DNA from: Tubulanus polymorphus
Taxonomy: Eukaryota; Nemertea; Palaeonemertea; Tubulaniformes; Tubulanidae
DNA length: 64,000 nucleotides
Direction: 5' to 3'
NCBI RefSeq assembly: GCF_964204645.1
Contig: NC_134033.1
Location: 9,458,231-9,522,230 of the forward strand
Positions 17,859-29,314 of the stretch are shown here, one piece after another; the first letter of the stretch is position 1, and every line of letters starts with the position of its first letter. A program made the translations under genes and the position numbers. The notes beneath the pieces were generated by a model that saw nothing but the letters and a program-made list of their open reading frames with translations, did not search any database and was not told the origin of the DNA.

Positions 17859-18216
17859 TTATTAATAAAAAAAAATTACTATCTTCAAAATATTTAGTTA
17901 ACTTATTTATGATTAATTCAACATTTATTTCATTACTAGTTCCATTTGTATATATTTCAATTATTATTTTTTTAATATCATCGATGATAAAATCTTCATC
18001 TAATTCATAAAATCTTAAAGATTCTCTAATTAAATTAGTAATCTTTTCTACATTTAAAGTTTCTTTATTTAATGTTGTTTCATACTCAAATGTTGTTTCA
18101 TTAGAAAATGCAATATTTTTGATATGTGTAATTACATCATTAACGATAAATTTCATTTCTTTCTCATGTTTAAAATCAAACCCAAAACATATACTCGGTC
18201 CAACAGTTATATTCAT
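17851..18216 (-). CDS. Conserved small acidic protein, 121 aa
   Basis: Homologue of 9783-10139, open, starting MNITVGPSICFGFDFKHEKE. The normal C-terminal FFDK is replaced by FFLLINE because a small change in the intergenic T/A run removed the original stop, so the reading frame now overlaps the start of the 73-aa pseudogene by 8 nt. Confidence 0.72.
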   Translation of the reverse strand: MNITVGPSICFGFDFKHEKEMKFIVNDVITHIKNIAFSNETTFEYETTLNKETLNVEKITNLIRESLRFYELDEDFIIDDIKKIIIEIYTNGTSNEINVELIINKLTKYFEDSNFFLLINE

Positions 18217-18233
18217 TTATATAGTGAAAAAAA

Positions 18234-18993
18234 TTACTCTCTACATCTTATAACAAATTCATAAATTACAGGGAAATTATTTAAATCAATTAAATATCCA
18301 TTATGATTTCTTATTTCTAATTTAAAATTATTAAATTTAGGAATGCAAGGTTTAAAATCACATTCAGTTAAATTATAATTTATTTGAGTTCCAAATTGTT
18401 TAACATTTTTTAGCGGTAAAATATTTAGTATACTAGAACTACAAATTGTTTCTTTAGTTGCTTCGAAAGTTTTTGTAGGCTCGATTAAATTGCAATAAAT
18501 ATAAAAGTGTGTAAAAGGTATTATATTTGAATTACCATCTATGTTTCCTGTAACAGTATCTGGTGCAATTCCTAGCAATTTAGCTAATGGTTTTTTTTAC
18601 CATAAATGCATGTTGACTTTCATCATATACCTTTATTTTAATTTTATTTGTGCTATCACTTTTTATAAATCTAATTAAAAATTTATCATCTCTTCTAATT
18701 TTCAACCGTGCTCTTCGATTAATTTCTTGAGCTAATGTTTCTGAATTATATAATCCTGGTTTTAAAATTATATGAAACCATTTATCTATATTTCCAATAT
18801 GAATTAAAAAAGTATTATCTTCAATAGTTTTATCCGTTATATTATAAAAAGAATTACATAAACTTATATTAACTAATTTTAAATCTACACAATTCTTAAA
18901 TTCTCTATCTAATTGAACTAGTAAATTATGAGATTTATAATTTGTAAGTTTTCATGAATCAACAAATATTCTGTATTCTTTTAATTCCGCCAT
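18234..18993 (-). pseudogene. Penton-like gene, broken
   Basis: Homologue of 10156-10911. A nonsense change stands early in the protein (VDSRK region, near 18955), and there is a frameshift in a T-run near 18590-18597. The C-terminal 114 residues remain open and match A almost completely. Non-functional as it stands. Confidence 0.88.
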
Positions 18994-19010
18994 TTATTTT
19001 ACATATTTTC

Positions 19011-19364
19011 TTATGCGAAATCTATTTCATGGTGCCCCTTTTCATTCTTACCTTTGTATACGAAATAGAAATCACCAGAACATAATTCTTCTAAATCTTC
19101 ACTTGATAATCTATGAAATCTATCCGGTAAATATGTTCTGAATTTATATGTATTTCCTTTTAATCCTTCATATTCTAAGTGTATAACTAATTTATCTCCA
19201 TAGTTATTAGTAACTGTATCAATATTTGTAATTAGATATTTCTTATGGATTATTAATTCTGTTAACTTTTTGAATTTATAATCTACAGATTTTACATTTG
19301 TAGTATCTTTTATTCTATCTAGAAATAATTTGTTGTTCTCACTGTGTGTTTGTTTACTCTCCAT
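19011..19364 (-). CDS. OB-fold-like small protein, 117 aa
   Basis: Open homologue of 10929-11270, with a four-residue insertion near the N-terminus and the same YLPDRFHRLSSEDLEEL block. Lies directly downstream of PolB, as in A. Single-strand DNA binding is an inference from fold-like pattern and position. Confidence 0.65.
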   Translation of the reverse strand: MESKQTHSENNKLFLDRIKDTTNVKSVDYKFKKLTELIIHKKYLITNIDTVTNNYGDKLVIHLEYEGLKGNTYKFRTYLPDRFHRLSSEDLEELCSGDFYFVYKGKNEKGHHEIDFA

Positions 19365-19393
19365 TTTAATAACATATTTTTATTAAAATTTGA

Positions 19394-22300
19394 TTAACAC
19401 GTTAGAATTCTTTTCATTATCTCGTTCTCTTTTGTTTCTTCTCTTTTAAATTTTAAGTATTCATCTAAATTGCAACCATATGCTACTGTATGAATTCCAT
19501 CATCTAAAATATATCTTTTATCATCAAATGGGTTTAGACTTATCTTTTCAATTTCTTCAATAAACATTTCATGATCTTCAGATCTTAAACATCTCATCTT
19601 ATGTTTTCTTAACTTCTTCATTGAATATACAATTGATGTAATCTTTGAAATGAATATTCTTTTCTACTACACTTTTGGTTATTCCTTTTAACTTTTTAGA
19701 TTCATGTTCTTTAGTTTTATATGAATACATTTTAGATCTAATACCAACGAATTCAATCATTTCTTCACCACCTAATTCATCTTTGAATTTACCGGGAACT
19801 TTTTTATTATCATTGCTAAACAATTCATGATCTTTAGGATAATTACTGAAATCGAAATGATGTTTTAATGTTTTTAAATCATCAGTTATGTTATCAGTTT
19901 TTATCTTTAATATGTAACTGTCAGTATCAAAATATAATATTTCTATATGCTTTTCTCCAAAAAGTGGTTGTAATACATTATAATAGAATTCATACATTAG
20001 TAATTTTGATAATTCTAAAACTGATGCTCCAACATAGATTGGTTTATTAAATTTCATAGAAGTTCTTCTCATCTTAACTGCGGCTAAATTTTCATCAAAT
20101 ATTCTGTTACCAATGAAATTAGGATATGTTGTAAATGTCTAATTCTTTTACCATTACTAACTAACTCAATATCATTTCTATTTCTAATATTTTCACAAGT
20201 CTTACCATAGAATGCATTATTCATTAACTTGAAGAAATTTTTCTCGAAATCAGTTTTAGCTTCAGTTCTCTGTTTGGTGTTAAAATCTATATATTTTTCT
20301 AACCACTTAGATTGACTAAATGAAATATATCTATGTACTTTTTTAGAATCATTCCTTGATTCAAATAAAACTTTAACATTCTATAATGTACTACATAATT
20401 ATATTTATCTTCTTGAGTTACCATTAACTTTTCTGTATGATTATGATTTTCGGGTTTAATTCTTTTTTGATAATTTGATAATTCTTCATGTGTTACAGTT
20501 TTATGTTCGGGACAGAATGCTAGATTTCTAGATTTAAATTTAATATGTTCAGGATATTCTAAATCTACAACAAAGAAGTAACCAGTATCTGAATCATCTG
20601 CAATATCTAGAATTCTTTTCTTCCAATCAAATTTATCATTATTTTCATTCTGTAAAACTTCACTTATTTCAAATACTCCATAAGGTTGTGGTTCCATCAT
20701 TGCCCAACCATATAAATTATTTGCATCTATATATAATAACTTATATCCAGGGTTATCATTTACATTGAAATATCTATCACATAATACACCTGAAACTCCT
20801 CCTGTTATAGATTTTTCAAATAATAGTAATTGATCTATATTTGTTAACAAATCCATTTTTATATCTGTAAATTTTAATCCACAATCCCATGTTAATCCTG
20901 GACTTGAATAACAATGACAAGGATCAATGTTAAAATATTTTAGGTTTACATCTCTAAACCTTTCGAATATATCGGTTAATAATAATACATCTGATTTTAA
21001 ATATATATCTACTAATTGCCCATGATTTTCTATTTTGAAATGATTCCAAATATTCAATGTTCTATTATATACTTCATCTTTAACATATTCATTTTTTAAT
21101 TCATCATAAAATTGTTCTTTTAATAATTCAGTTATATTGAAATCATTATGTGATTTATAAAATGAATATGGAATTGCTCCTTTATATCTCATTAATTGAA
21201 AATCATCATTATTTGGGTAATATTCTTTTAATATCTTTAATTCATCATCAACTAATGACTTTGATAAGTTATCTAATGAACTATTTAAAAATCTATATGA
21301 ATCTATAAATCTTAGGCAACCTAATTGGAATGATATATAATTCTCAGATGTTTTAGCTAACATTCTAAATTTATAAGTTGGTATTTTATCTTTTGATCTA
21401 TTTGAATTTAATCTTTCTATTTCATTATTGATTTCTTCTATTTTATGGCATAACTGTTTGATGAATAAATGTGCATCATATCCTGATAGATTATGAAATA
21501 TTACTGGTACAAAGTTAATTTTCTTAGCTTGTAAGTTACAATTCTCATGCGCAGCGCCTCTAAACTTTCCGTTCAAATGATCATGGTCTCTTACTTTTTT
21601 ATCTTTAAAATTAAATATCTTTTCACAATAATAACATTTATCTGCAAACTCAAATGCTTCTTTATCTTCTTCTGTCATTATAATTTCTATATTTGTATTC
21701 AATAATTTACTAAATCTTATTTTATATTCAATTAATAAGTCACAAAAATGATTGATAACATTTTCATTTCTATAATGATATTCACTTTTAATTAGTTCTG
21801 GATAATCAGATTTAATATATAACCCGAAAGCAGCAGCTGATTGATGAATCTTTTTAATAGTATTTGTTTTTGGTGGTTCTTCTGAAAAATCATTTTCATT
21901 AGAGTTTAATTTCTTTCTTTAATAATATATTTCTTATCTATCTTGATCAGTTAATTCTTTATTCAATGATTCAAAATCTCCATATATAACAAATGGTACT
22001 TTATTTTTGTAATCATATTTTTTGAATTCTAATATTTTATCTTTTTCATTTGGTAAAACTAATTTACAATAATCATGATTTTCACATAATTGTTTATGAT
22101 TTAATAATGTACTTTCATTACTGAATCTATGTAAACATTTTCTACATAGATATATATTATGGTGATCATTTTCTGATTTAAAAAATAAATCGATTTGTTT
22201 AATCCACATATAATGATTCTCATAATATAGTATATCTATAACATCATTTGAATCATAATCTTTTGATAGATATAAAGGTTCTAATGTATAATGTTTTATA

Positions 22301-23225
22301 TTGTTACCTTTTGTATTTGGTAATTTGATTAAATCAAATACATTTATTCTTAAATTATTATCTCTTTCTATCTTTGGGATGTTTTTAATTCTAACAGGAT
22401 ACTTATCTATCTTATAATTATTTTCAAATGGTTTATAATTCATTATATTTTGTGTTATAAACATGTAAAGTCATAAATATTATTTCATCAAATATTAAAC
22501 CAGACCCTTCAAAATATTTCTCTTCTTTTTTAGTTTTTACTTAATTATAACATTTATCTAATTTATCATCTATATGTTGTTTTGAAATAATATGTTGTGA
22601 ATGAGAATTTATATTAATATATTGGTTTATCTTCAGATTTTATGAATTTAACTTTTGATGAAATACTTATTTTAGGATATTCAACATCATTATTATTTTT
22701 ATTATTTCTTTCATATTTTCTAAATGTTTTTTATTTTCGTCTAATGTTTTTCCTTTATGAAATTTAAACTCGATAGCTGCCGGGCCAATATCACTTTTAA
22801 ATGCTTCGGTTATCTCTATATCTTTTTTATTATCCAATAAATTAATATATTTTCTTACATCTTCCATGTATGGTCTTTTATTGTTTAATTTATTTTTTAT
22901 GCTTTTAATTGTCTTCTGTTTCTTATCATTATCTTTATCAAAATAATCTTCACCTAAAATATCATTATTCATATTTCTAATATGACTTTTAGATTTTAAA
23001 TGTTCATTATAATATCTTTTATCACTGAATGATTGATTACATGTATCACATTCGTATGTTTCTTTCTCATTCTTTAATTCATCTAATTTAGTTTCTAATA
23101 TATCATCTTCATATTCTAATTTCAATTTATTCTCTTAAATGTGTTTTAGTTTTATTGTGTCTTGCTTTTTGGGATTTATCTATATTGATATTACATGTTG
23201 GACAGTAGTACTTATTTGCTTCCAT
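19394..23225 (-). pseudogene. Protein-primed PolB, multiply broken, intein-free
   Basis: Homologue of the element A polymerase. Fragments carry the HNH-like block, exonuclease motifs, YIDANNLYGWAM and an uninterrupted YFDTDSY without intein. Frame breaks lie near 19610, 20130, 20345, 21920, 22540, 22690 and 23130. About 215 bp containing the KCFLW...CLHP block is deleted near 22440. Not functional. Confidence 0.93.
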
Positions 23226-23430
23226 TTTAATATCAATTTTTTTTTTAAATTGACTTTAGAAGTTCAATGATTTATATCATGTATCATTTCAATCACACTT
23301 TACTAACACTTTTAATGTTTAAAAATCTAACTCACACAAATATGAATATTGAAATAATGTTGTAAATATATACTTTTATATTGAATAATCTGTCAATTAA
23401 AATGTTATTCATTTACATGATTATTTTAAG

Positions 23431-23834
23431 AGTAATAGGGGTAATGGGCTTTCGGGTTAAAGGTTGAATGGTCGAGTTCATTAATAACAAATATTAAAAG
23501 TAATTTAAAACTATAATATATTTGCATAACCGTGTGTATTTCAGTTTAATAATAGAATAATTATTATTATTAAAATATATTTGATTATATGAATTTGTGT
23601 ATTGTAAATAAATCAATTGGTCGCGGAGCGGAGCGGTAGCGAAGTGGAGCGACCAATTGATTTAATACAATATGCTTTTTAAATAATTGATATCTTAGAA
23701 TAAATATTTAGTTATAATATAAAATACACACGGTTTTGAAAATATATTATAGTTTTAAATTACTTTTAATGTTTTGTTTTTTAATGAGCTCGACCGTTCG
23801 ACCTTTGATCTGAAAGCCCATTACCCCTATAACT
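23431..23834. repeat. Palindromic (foldback) right terminus of element B
   Basis: A 404-bp inverted repeat starting AGTAATAGGGGTAATGGG and ending with the complement CCCATTACCCCTATAACT. The stem continues through GTAATTTAAAACTATAATAT and CACACGGTT to a GC-rich centre (CAATTGGTCGC...GCGACCAATTG, about 23616-23662). The outer ~45 bp resemble those of A, but the inner stem is unrelated, so only the tips are shared. The upstream flank TTATTTTAAG is the same as in A. Confidence 0.85.
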
Positions 23835-24155
23835 CTTATCAACTTTGAATAACTGGAGTATATCAGTCTACCAGTCGAGGATAACTTTAGCATTTTTACA
23901 AAAAAATAGTTTTTCATTGTTTTATTAAATGAATGGCATTTCCTATAGCTTAATTTGGGTTCATGTGTTAGAAATAAAGATAATTTTGATCATACATGTA
24001 TTATAGAATTCCTGTTTTAATGTTTTATTATTTGTTCACACTGACCAAAATTCAGTCCTTTTTGATACATTTTTTCTTGTTTAAGTTTTCAATGAAATGA
24101 ATTTTTGCATGCCGGTAGCCTACACGTGACAGATTTTTTACTTCCTTTATTTATT
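23835..24155. other. Host spacer between elements B and C
   Basis: About 320 bp of moderately AT-rich sequence with no long frame, repeat or RNA gene that I can recognise. It ends at the CATGTC target site of element C. Confidence 0.6.
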
Positions 24156-24161
24156 CATGTC
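24156..24161. repeat. Target-site duplication CATGTC, left copy
   Basis: The six bases immediately before the AGTAATTAG terminus. The same six bases stand immediately after the opposite terminus at 41412-41417. Six base pairs is the duplication size known for Polinton integrases. Confidence 0.95.
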
Positions 24162-24251
24162 AGTAATTAGAAGATGGCGTTTTCAGATCAGAGGACGAGA
24201 GGACGAGACACCACTCATCACCACAAGTAATTTTTTTTCCTAATAAATGGG
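24162..24251 (+). repeat. Left terminal inverted repeat of element C
   Basis: Runs from AGTAATTAGAAG through CACCACTCATCACCACAAG, a T8 tract and CCTAATAAATGGG, thus including the start codon of PolB. Compared with the right repeat it has an extra 10 bp (a second GAGGACGAGA). The T tract plus ATAAATG make it a promoter-bearing repeat. Confidence 0.93.
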
Positions 24252-27200
24252 GGAGAATGAACACCAACTAGAAAACAATAATATCAATAAAAATCAATAT
24301 TATTGTCAATATTGTAAAAAATACATCGATACATCTAATAAAACACGACATGAAAAAACTGCAAATCATATAAAAAATGTTATAGATTTTGAAACTCCAG
24401 AAAATTCCAATGAAAGAAAAGAACGATTAGAAAATATGAATGTGGATGAAATAAAATGTGAAGTTTGTAATGAATTTATAGTAAAAAGGAATTATAGTAG
24501 ACATCTCGAATCACAAAAACATTATAAAAATTTAAATAAAAATGTTTTTGGATTAGAATATTTTGATAATAAACCTCAAAAAGTAAAAGAATCAACTTCA
24601 AAAACTAAATCCATTTCAAATAAACCTTACATGGAAAATGTTAGAAATTATATTGATTCACTAGAAATAAAAGATACAATTGAAATCTTAGAAACATTAC
24701 ATAGTAAAATTGGTCCTGCAGCTATTATATTTAGATTCTTTAAAGGTACAACAATAGAAGATTATAGTAAATTTAATGAAATAATAGAAAAAATACTAGA
24801 TTTGATAACAGATGTTGAATATCCAAAAATTAGTATCTCTGGGAAAGTAAGTTTTATGAAGTCAGAAGAAAAAATGAATTATAATATTCAAACACTCTCT
24901 GAAGAAATAATTTCAAAAACACAAATAAAAGAGAAGTTAGAAAAAATATTAAATGAATTTAAACGTCATATTGAAGAAAGATATTTTGAGGGTTCTGGTT
25001 TAACATTGAATGAAATTATATATTTAGATTTAAATGTTTATAATACAAAAAGAAATAAAACATCAAAAAGTAATAAAATGTTTAAAAATAATTCAAACTT
25101 TATAATAGAAAAAGATATGAAAGCATCAAGTTATATTAAATTACCATTTTTATCAAAAGCAGTAATAAATATTCAAAATGAAGATAATAAATGTTTTCTA
25201 TGGTCAATTATTAGTTGCTTACATCCATCACAGGAAAATGCTTGTAGAATAACAGATTATCGGAAATATGAAACATTATATAAAATTGATCAATATCCAG
25301 TAACTATAAAAATGATACCCAAAATAGAAAAAATTAATAATTTAAAAATAAATGTATTCGAATTAATGCAATTACCAAAGACAAAAGGTGAAAATATTAA
25401 AGATTATACATTGGAAGCTTTATATTTAACAGAATATTATGATGATGAAAATGCTATAGATTTGTTATATTACAAAAAAGATGAAAATGAACATTATATG
25501 TGGTTAAAACAAATTGATTTATTCTTTAGAACAGAAAGTGATTTTAACAACCATAAAAATTTATCTATGTAGAAAATGTTTATCTAAATTTAGAACTGAG
25601 AATGCGTTACTAAAACATAAAGAATTATGTGATAATAAAGATTTTTGTAAATTAATAATGCCAACAGAAAAAGATTATAAATTGAAATTTACTAATCATA
25701 AATTTAAAAATATTGTTCCATTTGTAATTTATGGGGATTTTGAATCGTTGAATAAAGAATTAACTGATCAAGATAGAAAAGAAATATATAACAAAAAGCA
25801 ATTATTAAAATCAATGGATAAAGGAAATGAATTAAATGAAGACGCAACACAAGACCCACCAATTATAAATACAATTAAAAAAGTTCATCAAAGAGCTGCT
25901 GCTAATGGAATTTACATCAAATCAAATTATCCCGAATTATATGAAAGTCAATATATTTCTTTTAGAGGTGAAAATGTAGTTAATGATTTTTGTGATAAAA
26001 TGATTGAATTAGAAAGTGATTTTACAAAATTATTAAACAAAAATAAAAGAATAGTTATGACAAAAGAAGATGAAATTGATTTTAATTATGCAACTCATTG
26101 TTGTTATTGTGAAAAACGTTTTTATTCATTTGATAAAAAAGTTAGAGATCATGATCATTTAAATTCAAAATATCGTGGAGCTGCTCATGAAGATTGCAAT
26201 TTACAAGCTAAGAAAGTTAATTTCGTACCAATATTATTTCACAATTTATCGGGTTATGATACCCATCTATTTATAAAACAATTATCAAAGAAATTGGGTA
26301 CAATTAATCAAGAAATAGAAGAATATAATGCTATGAATGGTGTAAATGTAAGAAAATATGATTTTAAACTATTAGCTAAAACATCTGAAAATTATATTTC
26401 ATTACAATTTGGTTGCATTAGATTTTTAGATTCTTATAGATTTCTAGCAAGTTCATTAGATAATTTATCAAAAAGTTTAGTTGATAATGATTTTGTTATA
26501 ACTCGATATTATTATCCAAATGACCAAGATTTTAAATTATTGAGATATAAAGGCGCAATTCCTTATTCATTTTATAAAACACACAATGATTTTAATGTAA
26601 CAGAATTATTAAAAGATCAATTTTATGATCAATTAAAAGAGGAGTATGTGAAAGATGAAGTGTTTAATAGAACATTAAATATTTGGAACCATTTTAAGAT
26701 GAAAAATCATGGTGAATTAGTTGATTTATATTTAAAATCAGATGTTATGATATTGGCTGACATATTTGAAAAATTTAGAGAAGTTAATTTAAATCATTTT
26801 AATGTTGATCCTTGTTATTGTTATTCAAGTCCTGGTTTAACCTGGCAATGTGGTTTAAAATATACAAATGTAGAATTAGATTTATTAAAAGAACCAGATA
26901 TGGTTTTATTATTTGAAAAATCAATTAGAGGTGGAATTAGTGGTGTTATGGGAGATAGATATTTTAAAGCAAATGATGAATATAAATTATTATATATTGA
27001 CGCCAATAATTTATATGGTTGGGCAATGATGCAACCTCAACCATAATAAAATTTTATATTAACAGAAGTTGAAAATGATGATAAAACTGATTGGGAAAGC
27101 GCAATTGCGAGTTTAAAAGATGAAGCACCAATTGGTTATTTCTTTGTAGTTGATTTAGAATATCCTGAAAAAATAAAGTTTATAACAAGAAACTTACCTT

Positions 27201-29314
27201 ATTGCCAAGAACATTTAACTGTAGATGATAGTTATTTAAGTGAATACCAGAAGAAAATAAAACCGAAAGATCATGTTTTTACAGAAAAATTAATACTTAC
27301 TCAAAATAATAAATACAATTATATTGTTCATTATAGAATGTTAAAATTTTATCTAAAACAAGGAATGAAATTAAAGAAAGTACATAGATATATTGAATTT
27401 AATCAATCGAAGTGGTTAGAAAAATATATAGATTTCAATACTCAACAGAGAACCATATCAAAAACAGATTTTGAAAAAGATTTCTTTAAATTAATGAATA
27501 ATAGTTTTTATGGTAAAACATGTGAAAATATTAGAAATAGAAATGATATTGAATTAGTAAATAATTCTGAAAGATTAAGACATTTACAATCAAGTCCTAG
27601 ACATTTAGGAAATAAAAGGTTTGAAGATTATTTAACCGCGGTAAAATTAAAAAGAACGTCCATGAAATTTAATAAACCAATATTTATAGGTTCAACCGTT
27701 TTAGAAATTTCAAAGCTATTGATGTATGAATTCTATTATAATGTTTTACAACCACTTTTTGGGGAAAAACATATAGAAATATTATATTTTGATTCTGTAA
27801 CGGCTGACACCCCAATATTATTAAAATGTAATAATAAAATATTGGTAAGAAGAATTTCAGAAATAATTCCAAAACAAAATGAATGTTATATTTCATATGG
27901 AGAAAAAGAATTAATACAAATAAATGGTTTAATGGATGTTTGGACAAGAAATGGATGGAAAAAATTAAAGAATATTATTAGACATAAAACAAATAAGAAA
28001 ATCTATAGAGTTAGAACTAAATTAGGATTTGTTGATATTACTGAAGACCATAGTTTGATTAAACAAAATGGTAATGAAATAAAACCAACTGATATAAAAA
28101 TTGGAGATGAATTATTACATAAAAGATTTTTCCCAAGAATGAATCATATGTCATTTGATGAAATAATTAATAATATTTATAATATAGAACCCGAAACATT
28201 GGAAGAAAAAGAATATTTTATCAAAGGATTTTTCATGGGTGATGGTTCAGCAGGTGTGTATAAATATGTTTGGGGTAATAAATATTGTTGGTATTTATGC
28301 AATCAAGACTTAAAATTATTAGAAAGAATTAAGAAATTCTGTGAAGAAGTTTATTCACATAAAACATTTAGAATCATGGACCATATGAAATCATCCGCGG
28401 TTTATAGAATATTTGTAAATAATCCTAAAGATTTTGCTACAAAATATAATGATGAATTCTATATTCATGCAATAGTGAAAAGTAATACTTCAACAAAAGA
28501 AAAGATAGTTCCAGATTATGTATTGAATGCAAAAAATAATTTAAGAAAGTGGTTCTTCATTGGATTCTATGCCGCAGATGGTTCAAAAAGGTTCCAAAAC
28601 CGCAAAACAATATCCTTTGCTCAAAAAGGAAAAGTTGCTATATCAGGATTGAATATATTATGCAGTTCATTAGGATTTAATATGAATATAGAATTAATTA
28701 AATCTAAACCAAATTGTTTTAATTTAAGGCATGTAGCAAAAGAATTAACAGAAGAAGTTAAAGATTTATTTGAAATATATAACCCAACTGACTATGTTTA
28801 TGATTTATCAACAGATGATGGAACATTCAATTCTGGGTTCCCATTAATCCAAAAAAATACTGACAGTTACATACTAAAAATCAAGACAAATGATATAACA
28901 AAAGACTTAAAAACATTAAAACATTATTTTGATTTTAGCAATTACCCCAAAGATCATGAATTGTTTAGCAATGATAATAAAAAGATTCCTGGTAAATTTA
29001 AAGATGAATTAGGAGGTGATGAAATGATTGAATTTGTTGGGATAAGAAGTAAAATGTATAGTTACAGAACAAAAGATCATGAAGCTAAAAAGTTAAAAGG
29101 AATAACAAAACATGTGGTTGATAAACATATAGAATTTCAAGATTATATAAAGTGTTTATATAAATCAATTGTAATGAAACACAAAATGAATTGTTTAAGA
29201 TCAGAAGATCATGAGATGTACATTAATGAAGTTGAAAAAACTAGTTTAAATCCATTTGATGATAAAAGGCATATTTTAGATGATGGTATAAAAACATTAC
29301 CTTATGGCCATTAA
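24247..29314 (+). pseudogene. Protein-primed PolB interrupted by an in-frame intein (few breaks)
   Basis: N-terminal C2H2 fingers (YYCQYCKKYID and IKCEVCNEFIV) are followed by the KCFLWSIISCLHP block. A frameshift lies near 25540-25560. Then come YGDFESL, the HNH-like VRDHDHLNSKYRGAAHEDC block, HNLSGYDTHLF and YIDANNLYGWAM, with two adjacent stop codons right after at 27044-27049. The frame continues through KLMNNSFYGKTC to YFD, where the intein (27794-28858) interrupts, and resumes TDSYILK...SKMYSY to the end. The intein-bearing half is fully open. Only about 60% alike to the A polymerase by eye, so a different subfamily. Ends tail-to-tail with the zinc-ribbon gene, sharing TTAA. Confidence 0.94.
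27794..28858 (+). other. Intein with LAGLIDADG-type homing endonuclease in PolB motif C, 355 codons
   Basis: Self-splicing protein insert placed between YFD and TDSY of the polymerase active site. Splicing block A starts with Ser (SVTADTPILLKCNNK). Block B has ITEDHSL at about residues 82-88 (Thr-x2-His). Endonuclease motifs are GFFMGDGS (about 146) and GFYAADGS (about 257), each with the acidic residue. Block F is VYDLSTDDGTFNSG (about 335), and the end is PLIQKN followed by Thr. The penultimate residue is Lys rather than the usual His, which may slow splicing. The whole insert is open and in frame. The site is that used by motif-C inteins of archaeal and giant-virus PolB. Absence in A and B marks the boundaries exactly. 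Confidence 0.93.

Larger units (their letters stand above)
16216..23834. mobile_element. Polinton element B, left-truncated and decayed
   Basis: Collinear with the right half of A on the same strand: fragment of the 433-aa gene, then the 144-, 140-, 73- and 118-aa genes, penton, the 113-aa gene and PolB. The left edge is an abrupt junction with repeat R1 inside the 433-aa gene homologue, so integrase, ATPase and capsid genes are missing. The right edge is a palindromic terminus. Most genes carry stops or frameshifts, so it is an old or relaxed copy of the A subfamily. Confidence 0.92.

Noticed and set aside
27794-28858. Spliceosomal or self-splicing intron in the polymerase
   Set aside because: The insert is open in frame for 355 codons, lacks GT/AG at its edges and encodes intein blocks at the right positions.
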